Shown: positions 8,312-16,606, numbered from the stretch's first letter. The stretch is 32,473 nt of DNA from Verrucomicrobiales bacterium (GCA_028281705.1 JANQJH010000519.1:1-32473); one strand, 5' to 3'. Made by a program: numbers and translations. The notes: a model not told the origin generated them from the letters alone.

Positions 8312-10291
8312 ATGAAGACGATCGAAAGAATCCTCTCGGCGATTTTTTTACTTGCAACAGCCATGCCGATGTGGGGCGCCGAGCGCTTCCCTTGGCGGGA
8401 TGATTTGGAGGAGGCGCGGGCAGTCGCGAGAGCGGAGGACAAGCCGCTCTTGATCGTGTTCCGCTGTGAGCCTTGAATCGATTGTCGATTATTTGACGGG
8501 CAGGTTGTCCGTCCTCCAAAACCGTTTCGCGACATGGCCCGGAACTATGTGGCGGTTCGCGTGACCAACGTTGATCGAATCAATCTGAGCGACTACGTAT
8601 TTGACTACGATTTGACCATGGCCATCCTGCTGGCCAATGCCGATGGCACTGTTTACCATCGCTATGGCGGCCGTTCCCATCGTTCTCCCATGGACATGGA
8701 GGGATTGGTGGATCTGATGGAGAAGGGGCTGGTAACGCATCGGGAGTATCTGAATCATCCGGAGCCTCCCGAGGCCAAGCCGCCGCAGTTCCTGCCCCAA
8801 CTCATCAACGAGCAGCTGCGCGGCCGGATCAAGCCGGTGTTTGGTTGCTTCCACTGTCACTATGCGCGTGAAGCGCAACAAGTGCTCGCTCTGGAAGCGG
8901 GGCGGTGGAGGCCGAATCAGTTCTGGATCTGGCCATTGCCCGAACGCCTCGGCCTGGTCATGGATCAGAAGCGGCAATATCGAGTCGGGCAGGTCGTTCC
9001 CGGTTCGCCGGCGGATCTGGGAGGCATCAGGAAAGGGGATCTCCTCGATCGGTTAGGCGGGAGGCGGATTCTGACGAAGTACGATATCCAGTGGATTCTG
9101 CACCAGCGTGAGGACGATGCGGGAACCCTGGCCTACGCGGGGCGGCGCGGAGAGCGCCAGATAGAGAGTCTCTTGAATCTCGAGGAAGGGTGGAAAGTGG
9201 GTGACCCGGAGGACTATTTGTGGCGGGTGCGCAATGTTTACACGGAGCACATGATCAAATTCCTTCCGGCACCCGGTTTCATTGGCCGGCCACTGTCTCA
9301 GAATGAGCGCCGTCAGTGGGACATCGCAGGGGACGAGTTCGCATTGATGGTGACGCAATTGAACAACAGCGCGCATCTGTCTGGGATTCGCCCGGGCGAT
9401 GTGGTGACGGGGGCGGGATACCGGAGATCCTTTGGCACGACGAGAGATTTCTACGCCTGGTGTGAAGCCCAGCGGCGCGCCGGCCGGGATCTCAAGGTTC
9501 ACTTGTTGCGCCGGGGAAAGAGGATGAATGTCATGATGGGAATCGAGCATCTGAACGCCTCCCGGGTTGAGAGAGCTCCGCGGGTGAAGTTAGGCTTTAT
9601 TGTACAGGAACTGCCCGGTGATGCCGGGCTGCGTGTGGGCCACGTGGATGATGGGTGCAGTGCCGAACGGGTGGGGATTGCCTGGGGCGATCGAATGTTA
9701 CGCGTGGACGAGCATCCGGTGAGGGACATGGAGAGCTTGGCCGCCATCATGACCCAGAAGCTTCCGGGCGACCTCATTTCGATGGACTTGAGGCGAGGCT
9801 CGGAGCTTCATCAGTTCAGTTTTGTGCTGCCCGAGGAAGGAGAGCGGTTGAGCAATCTGGCGGTCCTGAGTCAACCGGCGGAAAAAGAGGGTCAGGTCCT
9901 TGACTGTGTCGTTTCGCTTCGCTTGCCTCCTGACAAGCACATCTACAGCGCCTTTCATGAGGGGCTGGGTCAGCCGACGCAACTGGAGTTTCGCGGACGA
10001 GGCTATCGTCTTATCGGCGGTATGCAGGAGCCTGCGGCGCGCGAGTGGCGTGATCCCAGTGGAGAAAGGCACAGAGTGTTGGATGGGGACGTCGAGCTGC
10101 GACAACGGATCGAAGTAACCGATGCCAAAGACTTTTACTTGCTTCTGCACGTCTACGCCCAGGTCTGCGACGATCATTCTTGTCACGAGTTTCGTGCCAT
10201 GGTGGCGAGTGATGGAACGAGCCGGAGATTCTCGGAGTTTCGCGGGCGATTCGAGCAGCATCCATTGGTTCCCGTGGTGTCCGGTTTATAA
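8312..10291 (+). CDS. Candidate selenoprotein: exported thioredoxin-like/PDZ/DsbD-alpha-like protein with in-frame TGA (Sec55)
   Basis: Reading through one TGA (8474-8476) gives 659 residues; without it the gene breaks into a 54-residue stub and a 585-residue piece from ATG 8534 that lacks a signal peptide. Domains: signal peptide 1-23; thioredoxin-like part about 30-150, with active site C52-E-P-U55-I-D-C58; a CFHCH heme-c type motif at 179-183; three PDZ-like domains at about 221-292, 341-415 and 425-505; and a DsbD-alpha-like C-terminal domain at about 540-650 with Cys619 and Cys624 in CDDHSC. A SECIS-like hairpin follows the TGA. The likely role is thiol/selenol redox work in the periplasm. 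I recall a public family name of the type 'Trx7/PDZ domain-containing (seleno)protein', not verifiable here. Alternatives: a disrupted gene or a sequencing error at one base (TGC or TGT to TGA). Confidence 0.78.
8495..8513 (+). promoter_or_regulatory. Bacterial SECIS-like hairpin downstream of in-frame TGA
   Basis: GACGGGCA (8495-8502) pairs over all 8 positions with TGTCCGTC (8506-8513), with one G-U wobble, leaving a GGT loop (8503-8505). Twenty-six nucleotides separate the TGA (8474-8476) from the first loop G. The published bacterial SECIS rule asks for a short stem-loop with a G in the first loop positions at about 16-37 nt from UGA; this meets it. The core GCAGGT is the same as in the E. 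coli fdhF element, whose loop lies 18 nt after UGA. The hairpin lies within the coding region, as bacterial SECIS elements do. Confidence 0.72.
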
Positions 10292-10574
10292 ACTCTCGGC
10301 AGGTTGCCAAGCGGGGGGAATGGCAAAATGATTGGGAGGCAAGATGATGGGGCGACATGGATGGTCGATAAGGTGCGGAAACCCAAACCCGGTATTCCTC
10401 GGGAGAGAAACATGAACATCGATGCGCCCAGAGGCTGGGGTATCGAGTCGGGGAACGCCTGACGGCACGGTCATGGGAATGGGATCGGCTTGCCGGGAAC
10501 GCCGTGTGGGAGCCGATGATTCGCAATCCTGCCATTGACGAATTGCGGCGCACCAGAGATTCTGGACGGTACCG
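10292..10574. other. Intergenic stretch without a supported gene
   Basis: The 283 bp between the selenoprotein candidate and the peroxidase gene hold only short open frames (one of about 44 codons from 10328) with no recognisable motif or convincing ribosome-binding site. I see no clear terminator hairpin or RNA gene. It presumably carries the peroxidase promoter, but no hexamers stand out. Confidence 0.5.
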
Positions 10575-12464
10575 ATGATGAGGACACGATGGATTTTTAC
10601 ATTGCCGTTGACGATTGGCATCCTTTCTAACGCCGCCTTTCTCCGAGCGGAGACCCGTTCCTTCGACGGACAGGGAAACAACGAGAAGGTGCCGAAGTGG
10701 GGAATGGCGGGTAGTCAGTTGCAGCGATTCGCCTCGACCTACTATGGAGATGGCATGGCCTCCATGGCGGGGGCTGATCGTCCGAGTCCGCGATTGGTGA
10801 GTAATGAGGTGGCCAGCCAGATGGCGTTGACGCAGTCGGCGCGGGGCCTGAGTGACATGACCTGGTGTTGGGGGCAGTTCTTGGATCACGACATCACCCT
10901 GGTCGTGCCCAGTCCCGATGAGTTCATTCCCGTCATGGTCGAGGAGGGGGATCCCATGGCTCCCATGATCCCCGTGATGCGTTCGCAGTCGGATCCGGAA
11001 ACGGGTTCGAGTCAGGACAATCCGAGGCAGCAGATGAACTCGACCACGGCGTTCATCGACGCCTCGAACGTCTATGGTCCGTCGGCAGAACGCGCTACGG
11101 CGTTGCGGACTCACGAGGGCGGGACTTTGATCATGGGTGAGGGTGATCTGCTTCCGTGGAACACCGCCGAGCTGGAGATGGAGAATCCGAATGGCCTGCC
11201 GTTAGGCGAACTTTACATGGCGGGCGACGTGCGGGCCAACGAAAATCCCGCCTTGATCTCGATGCACACACTTTGGTTGCGGGAGCACAATCGCTGGGCG
11301 AACTCCTTGGGCAAGATGCATCCCGATTGGACGGATGAGGAACTCTATCAGCACGCGCGTCGCATGGTCATGGGGGAGATGCAGAACATCACTTTCCAGG
11401 AGTTTCTTCCCGGCTTGTTAGGTCCCCACGCCCCCGCGCTGGATGAAGGCGGCTACGATCCGGAGATGAATCCCCAGATGTTCAATGAAGTCTCCGGAGC
11501 TCTTTACCGGATCGGGCATACCATGGTCTCGGCCCATATCATGAAGGTGCGGGATGACGGCAGTGCTGCGGCGGACGGAAGCTTCAGTTTTAAGGACGCC
11601 TTTTTTCAGCCCAAGCTGGTCGATGAATCGGCCACGGTGGCAGAGATTCTCAAGGGAGTGGCGAGCAAGCCCATGCAGGAGATCGACGCTTTCGTCGTCA
11701 ATGACTTGCGAAATTTCCTCTTTGCCGACGCTGGGCACGGAGGGATGGATTTGATTTCGATCAATCTCCAGCGAGGACGGGATCACGGGCTTCCGTCGTT
11801 CAATCAGGGGCGGGCCGCCCTTGGACTGACTCCCTACGAGAGCTTTTCCGAGATCACGGAGAACGCCGACGTTGCTCAAGCGTTGGAGAGAGTCTATGTC
11901 GAGATCGATCGAGTCGATCTATGGATCGGCGCCGTGGCGGAAGATCACTTGCCGGGCGCGAGTGTGGGAGAGACCATTGCGGCGGGGCTGATCATGCAGT
12001 TCGAGCACCTGCGAGACGGCGACCGCTTCTTTTTCCTTTGGGATTCTCAATTGACGGAGGATGAAAAGGCGATCATCAAGGCCACATCGCTGTCGGACGT
12101 GATCCGGAGGAATACGGATGTGACATCCCTGCAAGCGAACGTCTTCATGGCGCCGCCGAGGGAGACTTGGATGGACTCGGATGGCGACGGCGTGGCGGAC
12201 ATCAGTGAGGTGATCGCGGGGACCGATCCGGCAGACGCGCAGAGTCTGTTTCGTCTCGTTTCGACAAATCGAAGGGAAGGGTTTGTCGTGCTCGAGTGGG
12301 CGAGCGTCCAAGGAAAGACCTACGTCACTCAGCAGGCGTCCTCGCTCGACCAACCGTGGGCGAATGTGGGGGCGCTGGAAGCGACCGAGGATACGAGTCG
12401 GTACGAAGTGCCCGTGCTTGATGGTGAACGCGAGCGCTACTACCGGGTGGTCGTGGGACGTTGA
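10575..12464 (+). CDS. Secreted animal-type heme peroxidase with Ca-binding repeat and C-terminal beta domain
   Basis: 629 residues starting at tandem ATGs (10575/10578); signal peptide at about 1-25 (cut near LRAE). The animal haem peroxidase family is shown by the distal His105 in WGQFLDHDI, TAFIDASNVYG (about 157-167), NITFQEFLP (about 275-283), the proximal His315 in YRIGHTMV, and the late motif NLQRGRDHGLPSFN. The catalytic domain ends near residue 530. Then comes a DSDGDGVADISEV calcium-binding (thrombospondin-3/dockerin-like) repeat and a final beta-rich domain ending in YYRVVVGR. It probably oxidises halides or phenols with H2O2 outside the cell. Similar bacterial proteins exist (peroxicin/peroxidockerin types). 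Its stop lies 18 bp from the convergent lipoprotein gene. Confidence 0.88.
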   Translation: MMRTRWIFTLPLTIGILSNAAFLRAETRSFDGQGNNEKVPKWGMAGSQLQRFASTYYGDGMASMAGADRPSPRLVSNEVASQMALTQSARGLSDMTWCWGQFLDHDITLVVPSPDEFIPVMVEEGDPMAPMIPVMRSQSDPETGSSQDNPRQQMNSTTAFIDASNVYGPSAERATALRTHEGGTLIMGEGDLLPWNTAELEMENPNGLPLGELYMAGDVRANENPALISMHTLWLREHNRWANSLGKMHPDWTDEELYQHARRMVMGEMQNITFQEFLPGLLGPHAPALDEGGYDPEMNPQMFNEVSGALYRIGHTMVSAHIMKVRDDGSAAADGSFSFKDAFFQPKLVDESATVAEILKGVASKPMQEIDAFVVNDLRNFLFADAGHGGMDLISINLQRGRDHGLPSFNQGRAALGLTPYESFSEITENADVAQALERVYVEIDRVDLWIGAVAEDHLPGASVGETIAAGLIMQFEHLRDGDRFFFLWDSQLTEDEKAIIKATSLSDVIRRNTDVTSLQANVFMAPPRETWMDSDGDGVADISEVIAGTDPADAQSLFRLVSTNRREGFVVLEWASVQGKTYVTQQASSLDQPWANVGALEATEDTSRYEVPVLDGERERYYRVVVGR

Positions 12465-12482
12465 TCGTCGGCTTCTTCGACC

Positions 12483-12902
12483 TTATCGTGATGCCTGATC
12501 GTGCACCACACGGGTGATGGCCGCCGCCAATGCCTCCTTGCCCTCTTGATGGGCAGGGAACGTCCAGAGCTTTTCGCCCTGGGCGCCCGTAATGACGATG
12601 CCATGCGAGCCGAGCTCAAACCGTTTGATCGTGGCTTGGCTGGTCGAAAGGTGGTAATCGACAGTACGAAAATTCATCTGAGAACGGTAACGTTTCTCGC
12701 TCTTTTCGATGACCTCAGAGAGTTGGTCGCAGAGGAAACATCGAGGAATATGGTAAAACGATAGGGTTGGGCGCTCGATTGCAGGGATCTCCGGGATCGC
12801 CGTATCTGAATGCGTTGATCCGGCGTCATCCTTGCACCCTGGAAGGACCATGACGAGTAGGACTGAGAAAATGGCAGTGATCAGGGGAAAACAGACGTTC
12901 AT
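12483..12902 (-). CDS. Thioredoxin-like lipoprotein
   Basis: 139 residues. The N-terminus is a lipoprotein signal: hydrophobic segment then LPGC with the lipidated Cys at 23. A linker leads into a thioredoxin-like fold: strand TLSFYHIPRC, the redox motif CFLC (Cys55 and Cys58) at the start of a helix, FRTVDYHLS, a strand HGIVITGAQGEKLWTFP and a C-terminal helix. The short length means only a minimal thioredoxin fold. It likely acts as a membrane-tethered disulfide reductase or redox sensor on the outer face of the inner membrane or in the outer membrane. The alpha/beta hydrolase gene upstream on the same strand ends 15 bp before its start, so they are probably co-transcribed. The substrate is unknown. 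Confidence 0.75.
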   Translation of the reverse strand: MNVCFPLITAIFSVLLVMVLPGCKDDAGSTHSDTAIPEIPAIERPTLSFYHIPRCFLCDQLSEVIEKSEKRYRSQMNFRTVDYHLSTSQATIKRFELGSHGIVITGAQGEKLWTFPAHQEGKEALAAAITRVVHDQASR

Positions 12903-12917
12903 TGTCTGGAACCTCTA

Positions 12918-13991
12918 TCATCGCTGGAAGAAGTCGTCCAGCCACACGGCGTAGTCCGGATGGCTGATGGTTTCGGCGTGTCCATAGCCTTCGACCCTGA
13001 GAAAACGTGCTCTTCCTCCTGTGGCTTCGTGCAAGGCGAGGCCTTCATCGAAGGGAATGACTCGGTCGGTCGTGCCATGGATGATGAGGAGCTTCTCCCC
13101 GGGAATCTCGGCCACGTTGTCGATGGGCCGGTGCCGATTGAGATCGGCGCCGGTCCAGAGGCGAATCCAGAAGCGCCCAAGGTGCCAGATCGGCGTCCGC
13201 AGAGGGCCGGTGAAGCGGAGCACGGTGGCGTCGGCCACTTGGCGGACTGAGGTAAAGGTGCCATCGATAGCGATGCGACGGAAAATTTTGAAGGTGGCGG
13301 CTGCTCTGAGCACTGCGGAAGCTCCCATGGAATAACCCAGCGCATCGATTGGGAGATCCTGGTGCCTGTGGGAGAGCCACTCATGGGCGACCCGCACGTC
13401 CTCCGCTTCACGCATGCCGAGGGTGGTCGATCTTCCTTGGGAATCACCGTGAGCGGGAAAATCGATGATGAGCACGGCATGCCCGAGATCATGCAGGAGC
13501 CGCACGGGAGCCATGAAGTTCTCGCGATTGGCATTGAGGCCATGCGCGACGAAGACGGCGCTGATGGGATCGTCCTGCGGACAGTACCATCCTTGTAGAA
13601 GGCGTTCGTCCGATTGGAGGACGACGTTCTCGTAGGGGAGGTTCCAATCGCGCGGAGTCCCTTTGGTGCGAATCCGCTGCGGGTGAATCTGGATGGTGGC
13701 CAAGAGGAAAGGAAAGAGGCCTACCGTGAGGAAGAGGAGGCGGGTAGCGGCGATGTAGGTGCGATTCTGGGGAGACCTGGAACAAGCTTTTGCAAGGATG
13801 CCGCGGAGTCCCGCATCCAGTAGGATCACTGTGAGGATCAGCAATGCAAAAGCAGCACTATCACTCAGCCAGTCGAGCCAATGGTAGCGTCCACCGATGG
13901 ATTGGGCGAGGAGAAGACCTCTTGCCCCCGTGACGACGGGAACGAGGGCGGCGTAGAGTGTGGCGCGTTTCCTAGAAAATCCAAGATTCAC
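12918..13991 (-). CDS. Membrane-anchored alpha/beta hydrolase
   Basis: 357 residues. Two or three N-terminal transmembrane helices (about 10-30, 43-63 and 85-102) are followed by an alpha/beta hydrolase domain from about residue 118. Catalytic features seen: the HGLNANRENF oxyanion segment, nucleophile Ser221 in GYSMGAS, the acid in HGTTDRVIP (about residues 304-312) and the His in GYGHAET near 335. The protein resembles the Abhd/BAAT-like serine hydrolases anchored in membranes, which act as esterases, acyl-thioesterases or peptidases. Nothing in the sequence fixes the substrate. The next gene downstream is a thioredoxin-like lipoprotein; the gene upstream on the same strand ends 23 bp before it. 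Confidence 0.82.
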   Translation of the reverse strand: MNLGFSRKRATLYAALVPVVTGARGLLLAQSIGGRYHWLDWLSDSAAFALLILTVILLDAGLRGILAKACSRSPQNRTYIAATRLLFLTVGLFPFLLATIQIHPQRIRTKGTPRDWNLPYENVVLQSDERLLQGWYCPQDDPISAVFVAHGLNANRENFMAPVRLLHDLGHAVLIIDFPAHGDSQGRSTTLGMREAEDVRVAHEWLSHRHQDLPIDALGYSMGASAVLRAAATFKIFRRIAIDGTFTSVRQVADATVLRFTGPLRTPIWHLGRFWIRLWTGADLNRHRPIDNVAEIPGEKLLIIHGTTDRVIPFDEGLALHEATGGRARFLRVEGYGHAETISHPDYAVWLDDFFQR

Positions 13992-14014
13992 TCAATCCTG
14001 GTTGGGACCTCCGA

Positions 14015-15265
14015 CTAACGCCCAAAGAGTGTGGTCTCGATCATGCCGCCTGATGAGCGGTCTGATTGAGGCAGACCCGAGGTCACGTAGCGACTGTTGG
14101 GGAGTCTCGTTTTTTTCGCCGTGCCGCTGAGCTTGCGTCTTTCGTCTTTCTGTGATGAGGCTGGTCGGCGTTTGAAAAGAGAGGATAGACCCCAGCGTCG
14201 TTTTGCTTTCTTTGGTGACGGGGCGGCCTTCTTCTCGAGTTCGTCGGCATGGGGACCACGTGGCTGCCATTGAGTTCGGGAAACGGCGCGTTCGTAGTCC
14301 GATCGCGAAGTGTAAGGGGCCCAAGGATTGGCCGAACGGCCGGAGGATTGGCTCTTGGGGGTGAAGGCGAGCTGGCGTCGCACGCTCGCCTCCCGCTCCC
14401 GGCGTGCGGTTTCATTCATGATCTTGGGCGTCGACGGCGAGGTCGTGGTGGGCTTTGGCCTGGGTTTCGTGATTGGCTTCGGATTGAAGAGAACGGGCGT
14501 CACCTTGTCTTCCGGGGCGGGTCTGGAAAAAGGATTCTTGAAGGTGAATTTGGGGAGCGCGGGAGTCTTTTTCTCGGTGAATCTCCGGGTTTGGGTGGGT
14601 TGAGAAATGGGTCGAATCTCCTTGGTGGCGCGGGACTTGGCGGCGAAGGGATTGCGCAGTCTCAGCGCCGGAAGACGGGGTGTCGCTGAACTCTCGGCCT
14701 TCTTCTTTGTCACCGTGACCCTTGGTTGGGGCTTCGAGGCACGAGGCGCGAGCGGTGCCATCGCAGAGCGTCGCCTGGATTCGGCCGCTGGGCCTGCAAA
14801 ACGCGGCCGTGGAGGCAAAGTCGTCCGTCTCGCGGTCGCCGGTTGGGACACCGGCCGTTTCACGGTGGCATTGATCACCCGAGGCCTCTCGATTCTTCTC
14901 GCGGGCGTGACCTGGGGCGCCCGCGCTGGTGTTCGACGCTGGTAGAGGGATCGGGGGAGACCGTCGGCTCCTGTGGTTGAAGGTGGTGCCGGGGCTGGAG
15001 AAATGCGAGGGGCGGGTCTTGCCGTTGCCCCCGGCTGGGTCCATCGATTGGGGGGTGCCGGGGGCATGCCATAGGTGCGGACGCGGCGCTGGCGCTCTTC
15101 TTCGTTCATCCGGTTGAGGTGTCTCACCCAGCTAGCATTGGTCGAGGAAGCTCCCGGAGTCAGTGTCTGAAACTGGAGCTGCGCTCGCGGTTGAGCGTGA
15201 AGTGATAGGGGAATCACCGCAAGCGTGGCGGCGGCGAAGCAGAGTGAACCATGGATCAGCTTCAT
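14015..15265 (-). CDS. Secreted Arg/Pro-rich, largely disordered protein of unknown function
   Basis: 416 residues with a signal peptide (1-24, cut near LHAQP). Apart from a short structured-looking piece at about 40-70 (SWVRHLNRMNEEERQRRVRTYG), the protein is low complexity, strongly basic and dominated by Pro, Arg, Lys, Ser and Thr, with repeated short phrases such as LRNPFAAK, FKNPFSRP and ALPKFTFKNPF. The single Cys lies in the signal peptide, and no known domain is recognised. Such basic disordered exported proteins can bind nucleic acid, acidic polysaccharide or cell-envelope polymers, but no role can be assigned. The 178 bp upstream region is AT-rich next to the start. Real coding is supported by the signal peptide and by a single clean frame. 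Confidence 0.68.
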   Translation of the reverse strand: MKLIHGSLCFAAATLAVIPLSLHAQPRAQLQFQTLTPGASSTNASWVRHLNRMNEEERQRRVRTYGMPPAPPNRWTQPGATARPAPRISPAPAPPSTTGADGLPRSLYQRRTPARAPQVTPARRIERPRVINATVKRPVSQPATARRTTLPPRPRFAGPAAESRRRSAMAPLAPRASKPQPRVTVTKKKAESSATPRLPALRLRNPFAAKSRATKEIRPISQPTQTRRFTEKKTPALPKFTFKNPFSRPAPEDKVTPVLFNPKPITKPRPKPTTTSPSTPKIMNETARREREASVRRQLAFTPKSQSSGRSANPWAPYTSRSDYERAVSRTQWQPRGPHADELEKKAAPSPKKAKRRWGLSSLFKRRPASSQKDERRKLSGTAKKTRLPNSRYVTSGLPQSDRSSGGMIETTLFGR

Positions 15266-15272
15266 GATTGTT

Positions 15273-15300
15273 AAGATATATTAAACACAATATTTATCAA
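15273..15300 (-). promoter_or_regulatory. Possible promoter of the Arg/Pro-rich protein gene
   Basis: On the minus strand TTGATA (15300-15295) is followed after 16 bp by TATCTT (15278-15273), in an AT-rich patch that stands out from the GC-rich surroundings. Only 7 bp separate the -10-like box from the ATG at 15265, so a transcript from it would be nearly leaderless. Based on generic sigma-70 consensus; other readings of this patch are possible. Confidence 0.3.
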
Positions 15301-15443
15301 AACCAAAAACTGGCGGCAAGAACCTTTTCCCGGGATGACTGGCAATCATGCACCATGCTGCAATGACGGAACCCCCTACCGCATGTTTCCACGCGATAGA
15401 GGGCCTTCTCCATCGTGACAAAAAAGTGTCTTCAGACGGCCGC

Positions 15444-15767
15444 CTACCGCATGACGGTGAGGAGGCGTTCGACGAACCAGATGGACGTCGCAAAAAAGAT
15501 AGTGAGCAGCATGATGAGCTTGATCGCGTAGTAATGGCTCTGGCGTTGCACACGCCTGAGATCTGCCCGGTTGGGAGCTTGGGGTACGCTGGCGACCAAT
15601 TCTTCGGGCGGAGGAATCAAGTAGCGGGATTCCTCACGCATCTTGGGAGCGGCACTGAGGAAACGCTGCAGGACACCTAACTCAAATTCGACCTCTTCAA
15701 CCTCGCGGGAGAGCGACGATTCGCGCTGACCGATCGGGTTGCCGCTTCTGGAGATATTGGGCGTCAT
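15444..15767 (-). CDS. Small C-terminally anchored membrane protein, unknown function
   Basis: 107 residues. The first 80 are polar, with an acidic helical stretch (REVEEVEFELGVLQRFL, about 21-37) and a Pro-rich segment; one transmembrane helix lies at about residues 82-100 (IKLIMLLTIFFATSIWFV), followed by a short tail. It starts 12 bp after the stop of the coiled-coil gene, which has the same plan (cytoplasmic domain, then a C-terminal anchor), so the two are probably made together and may form a complex. No family was recognised. Confidence 0.65.
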   Translation of the reverse strand: MTPNISRSGNPIGQRESSLSREVEEVEFELGVLQRFLSAAPKMREESRYLIPPPEELVASVPQAPNRADLRRVQRQSHYYAIKLIMLLTIFFATSIWFVERLLTVMR

Positions 15768-15779
15768 GGATCGAGAAGG

Positions 15780-16481
15780 TTACTGCGTGACCACCAGATA
15801 AGTCACGACAAGAGTAAAGGCGATGAAGATCATGGCTGGCAAGGCAAAGGCGAAGCCCATCTTCATCCATCGGGCAAACTCCACCTCGGCTGGCCGCATT
15901 TTTCCGCTGCGCCTTCCCGCAGAGGTGGTGACGGCCCCGCCGCTGAAGTTCCCCAGGCGTTCTTCGAAGCGTTCGATTTCCGACTTGGCGTCGTCCAGGG
16001 CCGAGGAACTCCGTTCAAGCTCGAACTTGATCTCATTCTCGTCCCAGTCTTCCGGTTTAACCGTCTTCAGGACCTCGAGGTGTTGGCTGAAAACTTCCCG
16101 CATTTGGCGGAGGAACTCGGCGCGTCGCTGGGCCTCATCAGCTTCATCGCGGAGTTCGGGGAGGGCTTCCGACAAGACCTGGACGACTTCGGCTTTGCCC
16201 TCGGTGAACGATTGGCGGCGCGAACTCAGGATCTGGAGTTCCTCCTTCTCCTGTTCGAGCTTTTGCCGCCTCGCTTGCAGTTCGGCGAGCTGTTCCTCGG
16301 CTCGTTTGACCTTGTCCTCGACTTCCAGGTGCTGGGAAACCGAGGGGCGGCTCGCCGAGGGGATGAGTTCAGGCTGAGAGGCGTATCCCGCATGCGAGTC
16401 TAGAGAGGTCATTGGGCCTTGAGTCTCGTCAAAGTTGAGCAAGGCTTCTTCTTTTTCCGATGGATAAGCGAGATGTTGCAT
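15780..16481 (-). CDS. Coiled-coil protein with C-terminal membrane anchor, unknown function
   Basis: 233 residues taking ATG 16481 as the start (a TTG two codons upstream is possible). After a variable N-terminus of about 55 residues, a long heptad-like helix runs from about 55 to 185 and is rich in Glu, Arg, Gln and Leu (EDKVKRAEEQLAELQ and similar). A Gly/Ser hinge (NFSGGAVTTSAGRRSG) precedes a basic juxtamembrane stretch and a transmembrane helix at about 210-232. This looks like a cytoplasmic coiled coil tethered to the inner membrane. Its partner is likely the 107-residue membrane protein encoded immediately downstream. No known family is recognised; a scaffold or envelope role is only a guess. 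Confidence 0.7.
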   Translation of the reverse strand: MQHLAYPSEKEEALLNFDETQGPMTSLDSHAGYASQPELIPSASRPSVSQHLEVEDKVKRAEEQLAELQARRQKLEQEKEELQILSSRRQSFTEGKAEVVQVLSEALPELRDEADEAQRRAEFLRQMREVFSQHLEVLKTVKPEDWDENEIKFELERSSSALDDAKSEIERFEERLGNFSGGAVTTSAGRRSGKMRPAEVEFARWMKMGFAFALPAMIFIAFTLVVTYLVVTQ

Positions 16482-16516
16482 GGCCAACTGGGAAGGTTTA
16501 ATTAAGTAAAATTAAT

Positions 16517-16522
16517 ATTATA
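16517..16522 (-). promoter_or_regulatory. Possible -10 box upstream of the coiled-coil gene
   Basis: A perfect TATAAT on the minus strand, 35 bp before ATG 16481, in an AT-rich block (about 16498-16570) unlike the rest of the window. No good -35 hexamer lies at standard spacing; TTGGAA is only 12 bp upstream. Confidence 0.35.
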
Positions 16523-16571
16523 ACTAGCTTTACTTTCCAAGTATTTTTTGGAGATTTTTTAAATTTTTTAG

Positions 16572-16606
16572 AATCGGGCTGCCGAGAGAGGCGATTCTTC
16601 CCGATT
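16572..16606 (-). terminator. Hairpin directly after the lactate permease stop codon
   Basis: On the minus strand AATCGGG (16606-16600) pairs perfectly with CCCGATT (16578-16572) across a 21-nt loop, starting immediately after the TGA of the permease gene. The bases that follow are A/T-only (about 12 bp) but not a T-run, so this is a weak rather than classical intrinsic terminator. Confidence 0.4.

Noticed and set aside
8312-8476. The gene 8312-10291 as a pseudogene broken by a stop codon
   Set aside because: Only one stop occurs in 660 codons, it falls on a redox Cys position, and a SECIS-like hairpin follows. Sequencing error remains possible but is less likely.
10011-11114. 367-residue open frame on the minus strand over the selenoprotein 3' end and the peroxidase 5' end
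   Set aside because: It runs antisense to two recognisable genes and is rich in Arg, His and Ser with no motif; typical of a shadow frame in GC-rich DNA.
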